The notes below the pieces were generated by a model. That model saw only the letters and a list, made by a program, of their open reading frames with translations. It was not told where the DNA came from and ran no database searches. This document shows, one piece after another, positions 63,416 to 64,000 of a stretch of DNA of 64,000 nt. Source of the stretch: CAWDDA01 sp963813345 (GTDB lineage Bacteria; Acidobacteriota; Blastocatellia; RBC074); NCBI GenBank assembly GCA_963813345.1, contig CAWEYR010000013.1:1-64000 (forward strand). The letters are read 5' to 3'. Position 1 is the first letter of the stretch, and the number at the start of each line of letters is the position of its first letter. A program made the translations under genes and the position numbers.

Positions 63416-64000
63416 CTATCTTAATTTGAATTTCAATTTCAAGTTTAATTGAAATGAGTGATTCACCTGACACCTTACCTTCAACCCACTCGCGCTTGAG
63501 ACTTGAAAGCGTAGCTCGCCAAAACGCGTCTTCACCGCGAGATACAATGGAATTCTGCGCGAGTCGTTGGATACCCAGACCTGTGCAACCAGCTCCTTGT
63601 CACGAAAAACGTCGAGCTGCGTCGCTGCCAGATTCCCCAGCAGGCTCCCGATCTGCTCTACCTTGGCTGCCTTGATCGTCAGAATCAGCGGTCGATGATT
63701 CGCATCAAGCAGACCGAAATTGTATGCGCCCCCGGGCTGCATCGGCGTCGCCCGAACGGCATAATAGAGTGACACCAGGTCAAGCGTCTGCGATGGAACG
63801 CGAAAATGCGTTCCGTTTGTCAGCTTTACCGTACCATCGCTCCAGTTGTAATCCGCCGTCGCCTGCTTCCGGCGTCTGCCTTCGCGGAGTCGAGTCTCGG
63901 TTCTCAACGGCGCAAGCGTCGCGGCGTCGACTACGCTGATCATTTCATCTTCAACTTCGATCAGACTTCTCGCCAGACCGGTCGTTGACGCCTCTCCTGC
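63416..64000 (-). CDS. DUF3108-like protein, C-terminal part (5' end outside the window)
   Basis: 195 residues are visible, open at the window edge. The pattern fits DUF3108: DAATLAPLRTETRLREGRRR, DGTVKLTNGTHFRVPSQTLD then LVSLYYAVRATP, VWVSNDSRRIPLYLAVKTRF then GELRFQVSS. These are exported beta-rich proteins of unknown function. The last 15 residues (FQLNLKLKFKLR and neighbours) come from an AT-rich inverted stretch at 63419-63455 and look unlike the family. Confidence 0.75.
   Translation of the reverse strand, partial: AGEASTTGLARSLIEVEDEMISVVDAATLAPLRTETRLREGRRRKQATADYNWSDGTVKLTNGTHFRVPSQTLDLVSLYYAVRATPMQPGGAYNFGLLDANHRPLILTIKAAKVEQIGSLLGNLAATQLDVFRDKELVAQVWVSNDSRRIPLYLAVKTRFGELRFQVSSASGLKVRCQVNHSFQLNLKLKFKLR

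Overview
This window looks like a chromosomal stretch from an acidobacterium, probably a soil member of the Acidobacteriota. The evidence is a set of protein types concentrated in that phylum: a VWFA-related acidobacterial protein, the TIGR03437-type C-terminal domain (twice), two ADOP-type tandem FtsX/MacB permeases, large Oar-like TonB receptors with an N-terminal carboxypeptidase-regulatory domain, a DUF1592/DUF1552 pair, and a Ser/Thr kinase joined to a TolB-like propeller. There is no phage or transposase gene, no CRISPR array, and I found no rRNA or tRNA.

Layout. 1-4130: a broken SBBP/TIGR03437 tail, a VWFA protein, a HicB antitoxin with a HicA relic, a degraded second copy of the first gene's 3' end, and a vanadium-type haloperoxidase. 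4293-9385: a D-aminoacylase-like amidohydrolase, a coupled alpha/beta hydrolase, gamma-glutamyltransferase and a GH43-like protein. 9487-14445: two ADOP permeases. 14455-16674: an exported methyltransferase and fumarase C. 16717-20250: a GAF/PAS histidine kinase, a FixJ-like regulator and a lone receiver. 20415-25085: an exported TIM-barrel isomerase, a Gfo/Idh/MocA oxidoreductase, galactokinase and galactose-1-phosphate uridylyltransferase. 25091-30667: an FG-GAP/ASPIC-UnbV protein and two tandem carboxypeptidase-regulatory-like proteins. 31015-36214 (minus): an intradiol dioxygenase, a Ser/Thr kinase and an esterase-SMP30 fusion. 36345-42946 (minus): a molybdenum hydroxylase (large and 2Fe-2S subunits) and the DUF1552/DUF1592 pair. 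43119-53493 (minus): a probable pectin-use locus made of two TonB receptors, a ROK regulator, a KdgF-like cupin and a PL10-type pectate lyase. 53900-60387: surface-polysaccharide type genes (a fused glycosyltransferase, a double methyltransferase, an aldo/keto reductase and a polysaccharide-type methyltransferase). 60386-64000: a DUF5522 protein, a CarD-like regulator, a cohesin-like/TIGR03437 protein, an FTR1 iron permease and a partial DUF3108 protein.

Two features dominate the window. First, nearly every intergenic gap holds an imperfect or perfect inverted repeat built from one of four short palindromic modules. The modules are often nested, and some have been read into the C-termini of neighbouring genes. 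They resemble REP doublets (REPINs). Second, about half of the genes carry one or more single-base frameshifts, while the protein sequence on both sides stays well conserved. This fits indel errors from an assembly better than true decay, except for a few real relics (hicA, and the duplicated tail at 2561-2705). For frameshifted genes the coordinates below span the whole reconstructed gene.
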